A stretch of 64,000 nt of DNA, taken from the NCBI GenBank assembly GCA_017469885.1, contig JAFUFO010000031.1:1-64000 (forward strand). The letters run 5' to 3'. The DNA comes from Solobacterium sp. Lineage in GTDB: Bacteria; Bacillota_I; Bacilli_A; Erysipelotrichales; Erysipelotrichaceae. Made by a program: the position numbers and the translations under genes. The notes under the pieces were generated by a model. It had not been told where the DNA came from. It saw only the letters and a program-made list of their open reading frames with translations, and searched no databases. Each line of letters begins with the position of its first letter. Position 1 is the stretch's first letter. This document shows positions 16,153 to 23,580 of this stretch, piece after piece.

Positions 16153-17625
16153 TTATTCCGCGTGTGTTCCGACTTCCATGTCGACATTGTCAAACGAGAA
16201 GATCTCGAGCGACTTCTGAATGGTCTTCTTGTCGGTAGTCATGTTTTCCTTGGCCATGCGTCCCTTTACCTGTACGGCATCCGAAATGGTTCCAGGGCCT
16301 GCAATACAGCCGCCCGGGCAGCACATGCCTTCGAGGATATCGAAGGTGAACTTGCCTGCCTGCATGATCTGGAGCTGCTTTTTGCATTCCATTGCGCCGT
16401 TGGCCATAAAGGCGGTATACGGACCATCATTATGTTCTTTTGCGGCTTCTGCGACAGCCTGGGCAACACCGCCGCTGAATGCGAAGTTACGTCCGAAGAC
16501 AGACGGGTATTCCTCTTCGCTCGCTTCAATCTCTTCCGGATTGATTCCTTTGGAAATCAGCATCGCCGCAAGTTCTTCATAGGTCAGAACATAGTCCACG
16601 ACGCTGTAGTCTTCCATCGCCTCCTGCTTCTTGGCAAGGCACGGTCCGATGAAGACGACACCGGCATCCGGATGGTCACGCTTGATGCGTCTTGCGAGAG
16701 CTTCCATCGGCGTAACGGTTGTGGATTTGTTTTCCTTGTAGAGTTTCGGGAAATGAATCTTCAGCATATTAACGAAGCCCGGGCAGCACGATGTGGTCAT
16801 CGGTGCACCGCTCTTCTTATGCTCTGCCAGTTCCTGGTATTCAAATTCAGCGACCGCATCAGCACCGATTGCGACTTCTTCGCACTTGGTAAAGCCGAGC
16901 ATCTCAACACTCTTCAGCACCTGCGGAATGGTCGCATTTTCAAACTGACCCTGGATGGACGGTGCCACGATGGCGTAGACTTCCGTACCCATCTTGATTG
17001 CCTTGATGACCGGTACAACCCAGGAAACATCCTCGATTGCGCCGAACGGACATGCATTTTCACACTGACCGCAGTTGATGCACCTCTTCTCATCGATGAC
17101 TGCGATATTGTTGGAATCCCAGCTGATTGCCTGAACCGGGCAGTGCGCATAGCACGGACGCTCCGTGACGACGATTGCGCTGTACGGGCAGGCTCTTGCG
17201 CAGGCGCCGCATTCCTTACACTTGGTGTAGTCAATTTCACTGCGGACATTTCCGATGTGAATCGCACCGAACCGGCACGCCGCAAGGCAGCTCTTGGCCA
17301 TGCATTTACGGCAGTTGTCCGTTACACGGATCTTCTTGATCGAACAGCCGTCACAGGCCGCATCGATGACGTGAATGATCTGGCGGGGATTCGGTTCGAT
17401 CTCCTCACGCGCCATCTTGCCCATCGCAAGACGGACGCGCTGACGGAGTACCTCGCGCTCCTTATACACACAGCAGCGGTACCGCGGCCCTTCCAGGGAA
17501 ACAAGATTGCGGGCATATGCCTGAACATCATCTTCCACAACTTCCCCCTTAAAGGCCTGACGGCAGATATTCACGAGAATATCGAATTTGAACTGCCGTG
17601 ATTCATGGGTAAACATATTGGACAT
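16153..17625 (-). CDS. [FeFe] hydrogenase, group B-like, with N-terminal Fe-S clusters
   Basis: A 490-residue cytoplasmic hydrogenase. After about 85 residues of helical N-terminus come cysteine-rich cluster motifs (91-119, 136-146, 158-162, 182-192), including two complete ferredoxin-type 4Fe-4S patterns. The H-cluster motifs are TSCCPGF (278-284; phenylalanine where group A enzymes have tryptophan), GPCLAKKQE (327-335) and EGMCCPGGCIAGPG (432-445). This combination fits the group B monomeric [FeFe] hydrogenases of anaerobic Bacillota. It should exchange electrons with ferredoxin to make or use hydrogen. A GAAGGAG ribosome-binding site fits the ATG. Maturation genes (hydE, hydF, hydG) are not in the window. 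Confidence 0.9.
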   Translation of the reverse strand: MSNMFTHESRQFKFDILVNICRQAFKGEVVEDDVQAYARNLVSLEGPRYRCCVYKEREVLRQRVRLAMGKMAREEIEPNPRQIIHVIDAACDGCSIKKIRVTDNCRKCMAKSCLAACRFGAIHIGNVRSEIDYTKCKECGACARACPYSAIVVTERPCYAHCPVQAISWDSNNIAVIDEKRCINCGQCENACPFGAIEDVSWVVPVIKAIKMGTEVYAIVAPSIQGQFENATIPQVLKSVEMLGFTKCEEVAIGADAVAEFEYQELAEHKKSGAPMTTSCCPGFVNMLKIHFPKLYKENKSTTVTPMEALARRIKRDHPDAGVVFIGPCLAKKQEAMEDYSVVDYVLTYEELAAMLISKGINPEEIEASEEEYPSVFGRNFAFSGGVAQAVAEAAKEHNDGPYTAFMANGAMECKKQLQIMQAGKFTFDILEGMCCPGGCIAGPGTISDAVQVKGRMAKENMTTDKKTIQKSLEIFSFDNVDMEVGTHAE

Positions 17626-17656
17626 AATCAGTTTTCTCCTTCTTCCTTCTTACGCG

Positions 17657-18232
17657 TTATTCCGGTTTTTCAAGTGTCCGGAAACTGTGTTCGTACTGCA
17701 TTCCGTACTCCAGCTTCCGCATCACCGCATCATCCGTGAGCCGGCGGATGATCAGTCTGGCAAACTCAATGGTGGCACCCATTCCCCTGCCGGTGATGAC
17801 ATTTCCGTCTTCCACCGCAAGTTCCTTCTCATAGATACCGCCGTAGGCGTCACTGGCAAAGTCCGGGAAACTTGTGTAATGCTTTCCGTTGAGTATCCCA
17901 AGATGACCGAGCACAGACGGTGCCGCACAGATGGCACAGGTCAGTTTGCCGCTTTCAAAGTGTGCCTTCAGGGCATTCTTCAGCGGTTCAAACGCGTCCA
18001 GGTTCATCGTGCCGACTTTACCGCCCGGTAGAATCAATACATCATAATCGGAAGGATCGATTTCCTTCCAGGTCTTGTCTGCGAACAGGCGTACACCATG
18101 CGAAGTCTCCACAATCAGATCATCCGTGATCGAGACGGAATCCACGGGGATTCCTGCCCTTCTCAGCATGTCAATTGTGATCAGACCTTCGCAGTCCTCA
18201 AATCCTTTCGCAAGAAAAATCGCGCATCTCAT
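17657..18232 (-). CDS. DJ-1/PfpI family protein (DJ-1 type)
   Basis: A 191-residue cytoplasmic protein with the DJ-1 flavodoxin-like fold. The conserved acidic residue is in GFEDCE (residues 10-15). The nucleophile-elbow cysteine is Cys102 in ICAAPSVLG, and LILPGG precedes it. Family members act as thiol-protective, glyoxalase-like or deglycase-like enzymes; the activity here is not predictable. It lies 31 bases upstream of the [FeFe] hydrogenase gene without a terminator between, so it may lead the hydrogenase operon and help protect it from oxidative damage (inference). Confidence 0.87.
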   Translation of the reverse strand: MRCAIFLAKGFEDCEGLITIDMLRRAGIPVDSVSITDDLIVETSHGVRLFADKTWKEIDPSDYDVLILPGGKVGTMNLDAFEPLKNALKAHFESGKLTCAICAAPSVLGHLGILNGKHYTSFPDFASDAYGGIYEKELAVEDGNVITGRGMGATIEFARLIIRRLTDDAVMRKLEYGMQYEHSFRTLEKPE

Positions 18233-18256
18233 AATGCGTCTCCTTTACTTTTTGAA

Positions 18257-18270
18257 ATTATAACATTATA
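18257..18270 (-). promoter_or_regulatory. Tandem TATAAT boxes upstream of the DJ-1/hydrogenase operon
   Basis: Two consensus TATAAT hexamers (18270-18265 and 18262-18257) lie on the minus strand, 25-40 bases before the DJ-1 start codon at 18232. An AAAGGAG ribosome-binding site lies between. Neither has a good -35. Confidence 0.5.
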
Positions 18271-18327
18271 AGGCTGTTTCTTCTTACGAAAGGTGGTGTT
18301 TCACGGTCCGAATATGTCCCGCTGCAC

Positions 18328-18359
18328 AAAAAAAGAGACCCGCATTACCTGCGGATCTC
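18328..18359 (-). terminator. Terminator of the 18.3-18.8 kb structured RNA
   Basis: On the minus strand GAGATCCGCA, loop GGTAA, TGCGGGTCTC form a 10-bp stem with one wobble pair, followed by seven T. No protein gene precedes it, so it ends an independent RNA. The plus strand lacks a T run here. Confidence 0.85.
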
Positions 18360-18790
18360 GTGCTTCTTGTTCTGTCTGCGTTCAGGTGCGGCCCTTGTGT
18401 GTCCTTCGTCAACTTTGAACCACATTTGAATCTCGGTGATAAGGAGGTATTATTCAAAATGATCTGCTGTGTTCCGTCACATTCCAGGAAACTAAATTCG
18501 TGCTTTATCAGCGAATCCACCTTCGAAATTCCTGCCCGGACGGATCGGCACCGTCCTCAAGCATCCTTTCCGCAAGGTGTTCGGAACAACACGTTGTGTG
18601 CTCGTCGCTGGATCACTTGTACCGCATTGCAGACGTATTGGTTTGTTAACGCAGGCTCGTCTCGTTCAGACGGCTGCCTCCATGAATTCCCGGTCCCATG
18701 TATTACCTCCCGGATCATTATGTTTCGTAAATCCTTCTTCACATTCTTGATAACCGATAATGCGGGTTTTTGAAACCCCTTACATTCTCG
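18328..18790 (-). ncRNA. Candidate large structured non-coding RNA (about 440-460 nt)
   Basis: No credible protein is encoded between the typA terminator and this RNA's own terminator, yet the minus strand is dense with helices. The 5' segment ACCCGCATTA (18767-18758) is a perfect 10-bp complement of TAATGCGGGT (18347-18338) at the 3' end. Internal hairpins include CGTCT/AGACG (18672-18658) nested in AGGC/GCCT, GGACGG/CCGTCC (18556-18538), CAGGAA/TTCCTG (18534-18485) enclosing ATTCG/CGAAT, and TTTGAAT/ATTCAAA (18458-18425). The last hairpin's 20-base loop contains TACCTCC, which can pair with GGAGGTA at 18710-18704 as a pseudoknot. The conserved sequence cores of RNase P RNA, tmRNA, SRP RNA and 6S RNA were not seen. 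The 5' end is uncertain because no good minus-strand promoter is visible. Confidence 0.6.
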
Positions 18791-18807
18791 TTGAAATATG
18801 CTATAAT
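18780..18807 (+). promoter_or_regulatory. Plus-strand extended -10 promoter facing the typA terminator
   Basis: TTACAT, 16-base spacer, TATAAT preceded by TG (TGCTATAAT). Transcription would start near 18814 and meet a terminator at once. It may be fortuitous in this AT-rich stretch. Confidence 0.4.
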
Positions 18808-18815
18808 GATTAAGT

Positions 18816-18837
18816 GGGCAAAATGACGCCCTTTTTT
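18816..18837 (+). terminator. Plus-strand hairpin with T6 tail
   Basis: GGGC (18816-18819), loop AAAATGAC, GCCC (18828-18831), then six T. The stem is only 4 bp. It lies directly downstream of the plus-strand promoter at 18780-18807. Confidence 0.4.
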
Positions 18838-18843
18838 GTATGT

Positions 18844-18867
18844 AAAAAGGGCATCGCTGCCCTTTTT
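18844..18867 (-). terminator. Terminator of typA
   Basis: AAAAAGGGCA and TGCCCTTTTT form a perfect 10-bp stem around a 4-base loop, just after the typA stop codon. It is symmetric and could act in both directions. Confidence 0.8.
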
Positions 18868-18874
18868 CTTTCAC

Positions 18875-20719
18875 TCAGTCTGCGTCTTCGTCTTCCAGCT
18901 TGCCAAGCTCACGTGCGTGGCGTCTGCGGTCGATAATCGTCAGATACTTCTTGCGCACCCGGATATCATTCGGGGTAATTTCGACAAGCTCATCATCGTT
19001 GATGAACTCAATCGCCTGTTCCAGCGTAAGGATACGCGGCGGAACCAGTTTCATCGCCTCATCGTTGCCGGTGGAACGTACCGCGGTCATCTTCTTGTTT
19101 TTGATCGGATTGACCGTCATGTCACGGTTCTTTGCGGAAACACCGATGATCATTCCTTCATAGACCGGGGTCTGCGCACCGATAAACAGCTGACCGCGCT
19201 CCTGGATGTTCCAGAGCGCATAGGTCATGGCGCCGCCGGTTTCGGTCGAAATCAGCGCACCGTTCTCACGCTGCGGGATGTCACCCTTCCACGGCTCATA
19301 GCCATACAGACGCTGAACCATCGTTCCTTCACCGTGTGTCGTGTTGATAAAGTCGCTGCGGTAACCGATGAGACCGCGGGTCGGTACGGTATAGGTGATC
19401 CGGGTATAGGTTCCCTCATCTTCCATATTCTGTAACATACCCTTACGGATATTCAGGGCGGAGATAACCGTGCCGCTGTATTCATTCGGGACATCACAGA
19501 CGACTTCCTCGATCGGTTCACAGGTGACGCCGTCGATCTTCTTCAGAATGACTTCCGGTCTTGATACGGCGACTTCAAAGCCTTCACGGCGCATCTGTTC
19601 CAGAAGGATCGTAAGATGCAGCTCTCCGCGGCCGCTGACCTTGAAGGTATCGGTGGAATCTGTTTCCTCTACCTTGAGACCGACATTGACCTCAAGTTCC
19701 TTTTCAAGACGCTCGCGGATGTTGCGGGAGGTAACGTACTTGCCGACCTGTCCGGCAAACGGACTGTCGTTGACCATGAAGTTCATGGAAAGTGTCGGCT
19801 CTTCGATCTTGATGATCGGCATCGGATCCGGTGCCCCTTCCGGGCAGAGCGTATCACCGATGGAGATATCGGGAATACCGGAAATCATGACGATTTCACC
19901 GCACTGTGCTTCGGGAACCGCAACGCGGCTGAGTCCCTTATACACAAAGATCTGGTTTGTCTTTCCCTTTCCGCTCTTGCCTGCCTTGTTACAGACATCA
20001 TAGGTGGTCGCTTCCTTCAGCGTACCGGAGTAGATACGGCCGATACCGAGACGGCCGATATAGTCGTCGTATGCAAGTGCACATACCTGCATCTGAACAT
20101 TTTCTTCCATCAGGTTCGGATATGCCTGGGCATGATGGATGATCGTTTCAAACAGCGGTGTGATGTCTTCGTTGGTATCCGCATTCCAGTCATAGCGGAC
20201 AATTCCCTGCCGGGCGACGCCATAGAGAATCGGGAAGTCCAGCTGATCATCTGCCGCATTGAGATCAAGGAAGAGATCATAAACTTCATCGATGACTTCA
20301 TCGGCACGCTGATCCGGCTTGTCCATCTTGTTTATGAGAAGGATCGGACGAAGACCGATTTCAAGGCTCTTCTGAAGAACAAACCGTGTCTGCGGCATCG
20401 GGCCTTCACTGGAGTCAACCAGAAGAATAACCGTATCAACTGTCTTGATAATACGTTCTACTTCCGAGGAGAAGTCCGCGTGACCCGGAGTGTCCACGAT
20501 ATTAATTTTATAATCCTTATAGGTTACCGAGCAGTTCTTGGAATAGATCGTAATTCCGCGCTCCCGTTCCAGGGCATTGGAATCCATGACACAGTCCACG
20601 ACTTTCTCGTTGTCCTTGAACACATGGCTCTGCTTGAGAAACGCATCTACCAGTGTTGATTTACCTGCATCGACGTGTGCGATGACCGCTATATTAATAA
20701 TCTTCTGATAATCCATCAT
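18875..20719 (-). CDS. typA: Translational GTPase TypA/BipA
   Basis: A 614-residue ribosome-binding GTPase of the EF-G family that assists 50S assembly and stress or cold adaptation. The GTPase motifs are AHVDAGKSTL (P-loop), a switch segment with RERGITI, DTPGHADF (G3) and NKMD (G4). EF-G-like domains II, III and V and the TypA-specific C-terminal domain follow, with no EF-G domain IV. Length is typical. The start has two adjacent ATG codons; AAGGA just upstream fits either. It is a single gene with a strong promoter (TTGTCA-17-TATAAT) and its own terminator. Confidence 0.96.
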   Translation of the reverse strand: MMDYQKIINIAVIAHVDAGKSTLVDAFLKQSHVFKDNEKVVDCVMDSNALERERGITIYSKNCSVTYKDYKINIVDTPGHADFSSEVERIIKTVDTVILLVDSSEGPMPQTRFVLQKSLEIGLRPILLINKMDKPDQRADEVIDEVYDLFLDLNAADDQLDFPILYGVARQGIVRYDWNADTNEDITPLFETIIHHAQAYPNLMEENVQMQVCALAYDDYIGRLGIGRIYSGTLKEATTYDVCNKAGKSGKGKTNQIFVYKGLSRVAVPEAQCGEIVMISGIPDISIGDTLCPEGAPDPMPIIKIEEPTLSMNFMVNDSPFAGQVGKYVTSRNIRERLEKELEVNVGLKVEETDSTDTFKVSGRGELHLTILLEQMRREGFEVAVSRPEVILKKIDGVTCEPIEEVVCDVPNEYSGTVISALNIRKGMLQNMEDEGTYTRITYTVPTRGLIGYRSDFINTTHGEGTMVQRLYGYEPWKGDIPQRENGALISTETGGAMTYALWNIQERGQLFIGAQTPVYEGMIIGVSAKNRDMTVNPIKNKKMTAVRSTGNDEAMKLVPPRILTLEQAIEFINDDELVEITPNDIRVRKKYLTIIDRRRHARELGKLEDEDAD

Positions 20720-20744
20720 AGTCCTTCACCCTCAAAACTTAATA

Positions 20745-20773
20745 ATTATATTGTCCAAGCCTTCTTTTGACAA
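20745..20773 (-). promoter_or_regulatory. typA promoter
   Basis: TTGTCA (20773-20768), 17-base spacer, TATAAT (20750-20745) on the minus strand, followed by a leader of about 20 bases ending in AAGGA before the start codon at 20719. Confidence 0.8.
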
Positions 20774-20896
20774 CCGAAACCCTCAATCTATGGCTATTTC
20801 AGCCGGAAATCTTCGATTTCCCTCAAAAAATACCGGAATTCTGTGAATCATGCACTGCTGTTCCGCGATACAGAAGATGTAGTTATCCAGGTAACA

Positions 20897-20930
20897 TAAG
20901 AAAAACGCATATCCCTTCAGACATGCGTTT
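20897..20930 (-). terminator. Terminator of the tRNA-Leu gene
   Basis: On the minus strand AAACGCAT (20930-20923) pairs with ATGCGTTT (20910-20903), followed by TTCTTATG, nine bases after the tRNA 3' end. Confidence 0.75.
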
Positions 20931-20938
20931 CAACTCAG

Positions 20939-21019
20939 TGCACCAGACAGGACTTGAACCTGCACGAATCTCTTCATACGCCCCTCAAGCGTACGTGTCT
21001 GCCATTCCACCACTGGTGC
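20939..21019 (-). tRNA. tRNA-Leu (anticodon GAG)
   Basis: The acceptor stem is GCACCAG (21019-21013) paired with CTGGTGC (20946-20940), with discriminator A at 20939. The anticodon stem TACGC/GCGTA surrounds the loop TTGAGGG, giving anticodon GAG, which reads CUU and CUC. A long variable arm (class II) fits leucine. The T arm has GGTTCAAGTCC. The terminal CCA is not encoded. It has its own promoter and terminator. Confidence 0.93.
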
Positions 21020-21029
21020 GTGCTTTGTT

Positions 21030-21057
21030 ATTATAACAGGTTCATTGATTTCGTCAA
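21030..21057 (-). promoter_or_regulatory. tRNA-Leu promoter
   Basis: TTGACG (21057-21052), 16-base spacer, TATAAT (21035-21030) with a TG two bases upstream (extended -10), 11 bases before the tRNA 5' end. It overlaps the divergent promoter of the carboxypeptidase gene. Confidence 0.85.
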
Positions 21058-21063
21058 ATCATA

Positions 21064-21069
21064 TATAAT
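21064..21069 (+). promoter_or_regulatory. -10 box of the carboxypeptidase gene (leaderless type)
   Basis: TATAAT ends eight bases before the ATG at 21078, with only T residues between and no ribosome-binding site. A weak -35 (TTCATT, 21041-21046) is 17 bases upstream. Confidence 0.45.
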
Positions 21070-21077
21070 TTTTTTTG

Positions 21078-22424
21078 ATGAAAGTTTTTAAAACACTTCT
21101 CACCGCGGTACTGATCGGCACCCTTATGGCGGGCTGTACCGGTGCGCCGGAACCGATAGAACAGCAGGATCCATCGACTTATAAACCCATGAAAGAACTG
21201 GATCTTCTGTGTGATTACGTATACCTGATCGATCCGGATACCGGACAGACACTGATTGACCGGCGTTCGGAAGAACAGATGTATCCTGCCAGTCTTACCA
21301 AGGTGATGACATCCATTATTGCGATTGAGAAGATCCCGGATCCGGAGAATGTGACGATTGAGTTCACACAGGAAATGCTCAACGGTCTCATTGCCGCAAA
21401 CGCGAACCGGGCTGGTTTTCTGCCGGGTGATGAACCGACGGCGCTGGACCACATCTACGGTGATCTGCTTCCCTCCGGCGCAGACTGTTCGCGTGCCCTT
21501 GCATTCTACATCGCAGGTGATGAAGAAGCCTTTGTCGAGCTCATGAATAAAAAAGCGGCAGAGCTTGGCATGCATGATACGCACTTTGTCAACACGTCCG
21601 GTCTTCATGACGACGATCATTACACCACCTGCCGGGACATGATGACGCTGTACCTCTACTGCATGAAGAATGAGACCTTCATGGATATTCTGAAGACCCA
21701 GGTCCATACCTCCGTGCCGGTGCTTCACTTTCCCGACGGTCTTGGCATGACGAACTTCGTGCTCATGTATATCAACCAGGCAAACCCGCAGTATCAGAAT
21801 TATGAGATTCCCGGATTTATTGCCGGCAAGAGCGGCTATACCATTGAAGGACAGTACACCCTTGTCTCCAATGCGGAGATCAACGGAATGAACCTTGTGA
21901 TGGTCAATGCGCATGGATATGTCGAACCCCACTACCCTGCCAGCATTGAGGACTCTGCGACCGTATACAACTGGTATCGGGAACACTTCGCACGGCAGAC
22001 CCCGGTGGAAGAAGGACAGGTTTTCGGCAGCGTCCGCGTGATCAATGCCTTCGGCGGTACCAGTGAGGCCGTTGCGGCAGAAAGCTTCACCAGTGACCTT
22101 CCAAGCGACGAGAATCTGCACGTATATGTGGATCTTCCCGAGAACGTAAGTGCTCCGCTTCAGGCGGGTGACAAGGTCGGAACGGTTAAGATTTATTCCT
22201 ATGATCAGCTGGTGAAGACCGTTGACCTGATCGTCACCGAGCAGCGTTCCGCAAATCTCTTCGGTAAGATTCAGAGCGGACTGTATAACTACACCAACGG
22301 CAGGCTTTGGCTCGGTGTCATTCTCATCGTGCTGATTCTTGCCTCCCTGATCTGCATGGTGATTCTGTTATTGATGATCCGTGCACAGAATCGCCGCCGG
22401 CGGTACCGCAGACGCAGACAATAA
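21078..22424 (+). CDS. D-alanyl-D-alanine carboxypeptidase (penicillin-binding protein, S11-type), lipoprotein
   Basis: A 448-residue extracellular peptidase that trims the terminal D-alanine from peptidoglycan stem peptides. The signal ends LMAGC (lipidated cysteine 20). The catalytic SxxK is in ASLTKVMT (Ser72, Lys75). The second motif reads SGA where the family usually has SxN, and the KTG box is KSG. A C-terminal beta domain and one membrane helix (about 410-432) with an Arg-rich tail follow, so the protein is tethered at both ends. It is a single gene ended by a strong terminator. The ATG at 21078 directly begins the signal peptide. Confidence 0.87.
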   Translation: MKVFKTLLTAVLIGTLMAGCTGAPEPIEQQDPSTYKPMKELDLLCDYVYLIDPDTGQTLIDRRSEEQMYPASLTKVMTSIIAIEKIPDPENVTIEFTQEMLNGLIAANANRAGFLPGDEPTALDHIYGDLLPSGADCSRALAFYIAGDEEAFVELMNKKAAELGMHDTHFVNTSGLHDDDHYTTCRDMMTLYLYCMKNETFMDILKTQVHTSVPVLHFPDGLGMTNFVLMYINQANPQYQNYEIPGFIAGKSGYTIEGQYTLVSNAEINGMNLVMVNAHGYVEPHYPASIEDSATVYNWYREHFARQTPVEEGQVFGSVRVINAFGGTSEAVAAESFTSDLPSDENLHVYVDLPENVSAPLQAGDKVGTVKIYSYDQLVKTVDLIVTEQRSANLFGKIQSGLYNYTNGRLWLGVILIVLILASLICMVILLLMIRAQNRRRRYRRRRQ

Positions 22425-22436
22425 TGCTTCATGATT

Positions 22437-22464
22437 CCGCAGCACATAAACGCTGCGGTTTTTT
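22437..22464 (+). terminator. Terminator of the carboxypeptidase gene
   Basis: CCGCAGC (22437-22443), 8-base loop, GCTGCGG (22452-22458), then six T. Confidence 0.85.
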
Positions 22465-22508
22465 ATGCAATTTTGTTAAGTACAGCCTCATCGCCAGATG
22501 ACAGGACG

Positions 22509-22546
22509 TAAAAAGATAAAGTCTGCCGGCTGAGGGATACAGACTT
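22509..22546 (-). terminator. Terminator of the acyltransferase gene
   Basis: On the minus strand AAGTCTG (22546-22540) pairs with CAGACTT (22525-22519), followed by TATCTTTTTAC, shortly after the acyltransferase stop codon. Confidence 0.5.
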
Positions 22547-22560
22547 CAGGTTGTTTTCGA

Positions 22561-23565
22561 TTATTGATTTTGCCGGTTCAGCACAGCATTCACAAGTGAA
22601 GAAGCCTTATGAACGAGGGCGCCTGCGGCTATGGTCATCGCAAGAATGATCAGACTGTATACCCAGCCGCGGTATTCAAACGGCAGCCGTGCAAGATCGG
22701 TTTCCCGGAAGAACCGAAGCAGCACTTCAAACAGCAGGTAGATCTCCAGTGAGATGGACCCGATCGACGCAAGCCCCCGGTTCAGCAACGTATGCCCGTG
22801 TTCCTTCAGCCAGTGGAATGCCCGTGCAAGGTATACCAGCAGCGGCACCTCAAACAGAAGAACGGAATACCAGCGCAATGCCCAGTCGAGCGTCTCATGG
22901 GCAGAGACCATTCCCCGCTGACAGATCACCATCAACACCGTTCCAATCACAAACGCCGCAGCCAGACTCCATTCCGTCTGTCGTGTGATACTGCGCTTTT
23001 CATAAACATTTTTTCCGATGATAAAGCCAAGCAGGAATGACGGAATCCGTACAAAGAACAGGTTCTGTGGTGTCCGGCGCATCAGAAATCCCGCAAGCAG
23101 TGCCAGCGCAAAGAAGCCGGCCATTCCGATTGTCCGCTGTTTTGACTCCATCACCCTGAGCACCAGCGGGCTCAGAAGATACAGCACGGTGATTCCGGCA
23201 ATGAACCAGGCCGAAAGATCATCCAGAAGCCAGAAGGACAGCGTCGTCGCCGCAAGCAGTACATACCGCTTGCCGGTCTGTTCGAGAAAGAAGCGGATCA
23301 CAAGCACGATCAGATAAGCCGGAAAGATTCGCAACAGACGCCTCCGATAGAAGGATCCGATGCTGTGATTACCTTTCTGCCAGGAAAAATACAGTCCCAT
23401 TGCGGAAAGCAGAAGAAAACAGTCCACCCCGCAGTAGCCGGTCATCTTCACATATGCGGCAGGAAAAAACGAAAACCAGATCGTGCTGTGAAGCAATACG
23501 ATCCAAAGAGTCGCTATTCCCATCAGTTCATTCCGGTATCGGCTCAGAATATCCCAGCAGCGCAT
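22561..23565 (-). CDS. Acyltransferase-3 family membrane protein
   Basis: A 334-residue polytopic protein with about ten hydrophobic segments. The N-terminal ELMGIATLWIVLLHS places the conserved histidine of the OafA/acyltransferase-3 family in the first membrane helix, and FYRRRLLRIFPAYL is the family's arginine-containing loop. Such enzymes acetylate or acylate cell-surface sugars or lipids. The acceptor is unknown. It starts 15 bases after the GH1 gene with a GAGAGG ribosome-binding site, so it is the second gene of that operon. Confidence 0.83.
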   Translation of the reverse strand: MRCWDILSRYRNELMGIATLWIVLLHSTIWFSFFPAAYVKMTGYCGVDCFLLLSAMGLYFSWQKGNHSIGSFYRRRLLRIFPAYLIVLVIRFFLEQTGKRYVLLAATTLSFWLLDDLSAWFIAGITVLYLLSPLVLRVMESKQRTIGMAGFFALALLAGFLMRRTPQNLFFVRIPSFLLGFIIGKNVYEKRSITRQTEWSLAAAFVIGTVLMVICQRGMVSAHETLDWALRWYSVLLFEVPLLVYLARAFHWLKEHGHTLLNRGLASIGSISLEIYLLFEVLLRFFRETDLARLPFEYRGWVYSLIILAMTIAAGALVHKASSLVNAVLNRQNQ

Positions 23566-23580
23566 GACAATCCTCTCCGC

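Noticed and set aside
16162-17601. 479-codon plus-strand open frame opposite the [FeFe] hydrogenase gene
   Set aside because: The minus strand has complete H-cluster motifs and a good ribosome-binding site; the plus frame is a shadow.
18360-18773. Open plus-strand reading frame with an AAGGAGG sequence ahead of an internal ATG (18460)
   Set aside because: The composition is not protein-like (rich in Cys, Arg, Ser), no domain is recognisable, and the region is better explained by minus-strand RNA helices; the AAGGAGG is part of a hairpin loop and pseudoknot.
18328-18790. RNase P RNA, tmRNA, SRP RNA or 6S RNA as identity of the structured RNA
   Set aside because: I searched by eye for GAGGAAAGTCC (RNase P), a tag ORF and tRNA-like ends (tmRNA), GGAAGGAAGCAG-like SRP core and a 6S-like central bubble, and found none. 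A model search could still overturn this.
18557-18874. Minus-strand 105-codon open frame between typA and the RNA terminator
   Set aside because: It starts inside the typA terminator, has no ribosome-binding site and no recognisable features; it is most likely a chance frame across the structured RNA.
21054-22121. 355-codon minus-strand open frame opposite the carboxypeptidase
   Set aside because: It is a shadow of the plus-strand gene, which has a signal peptide and SxxK motif.
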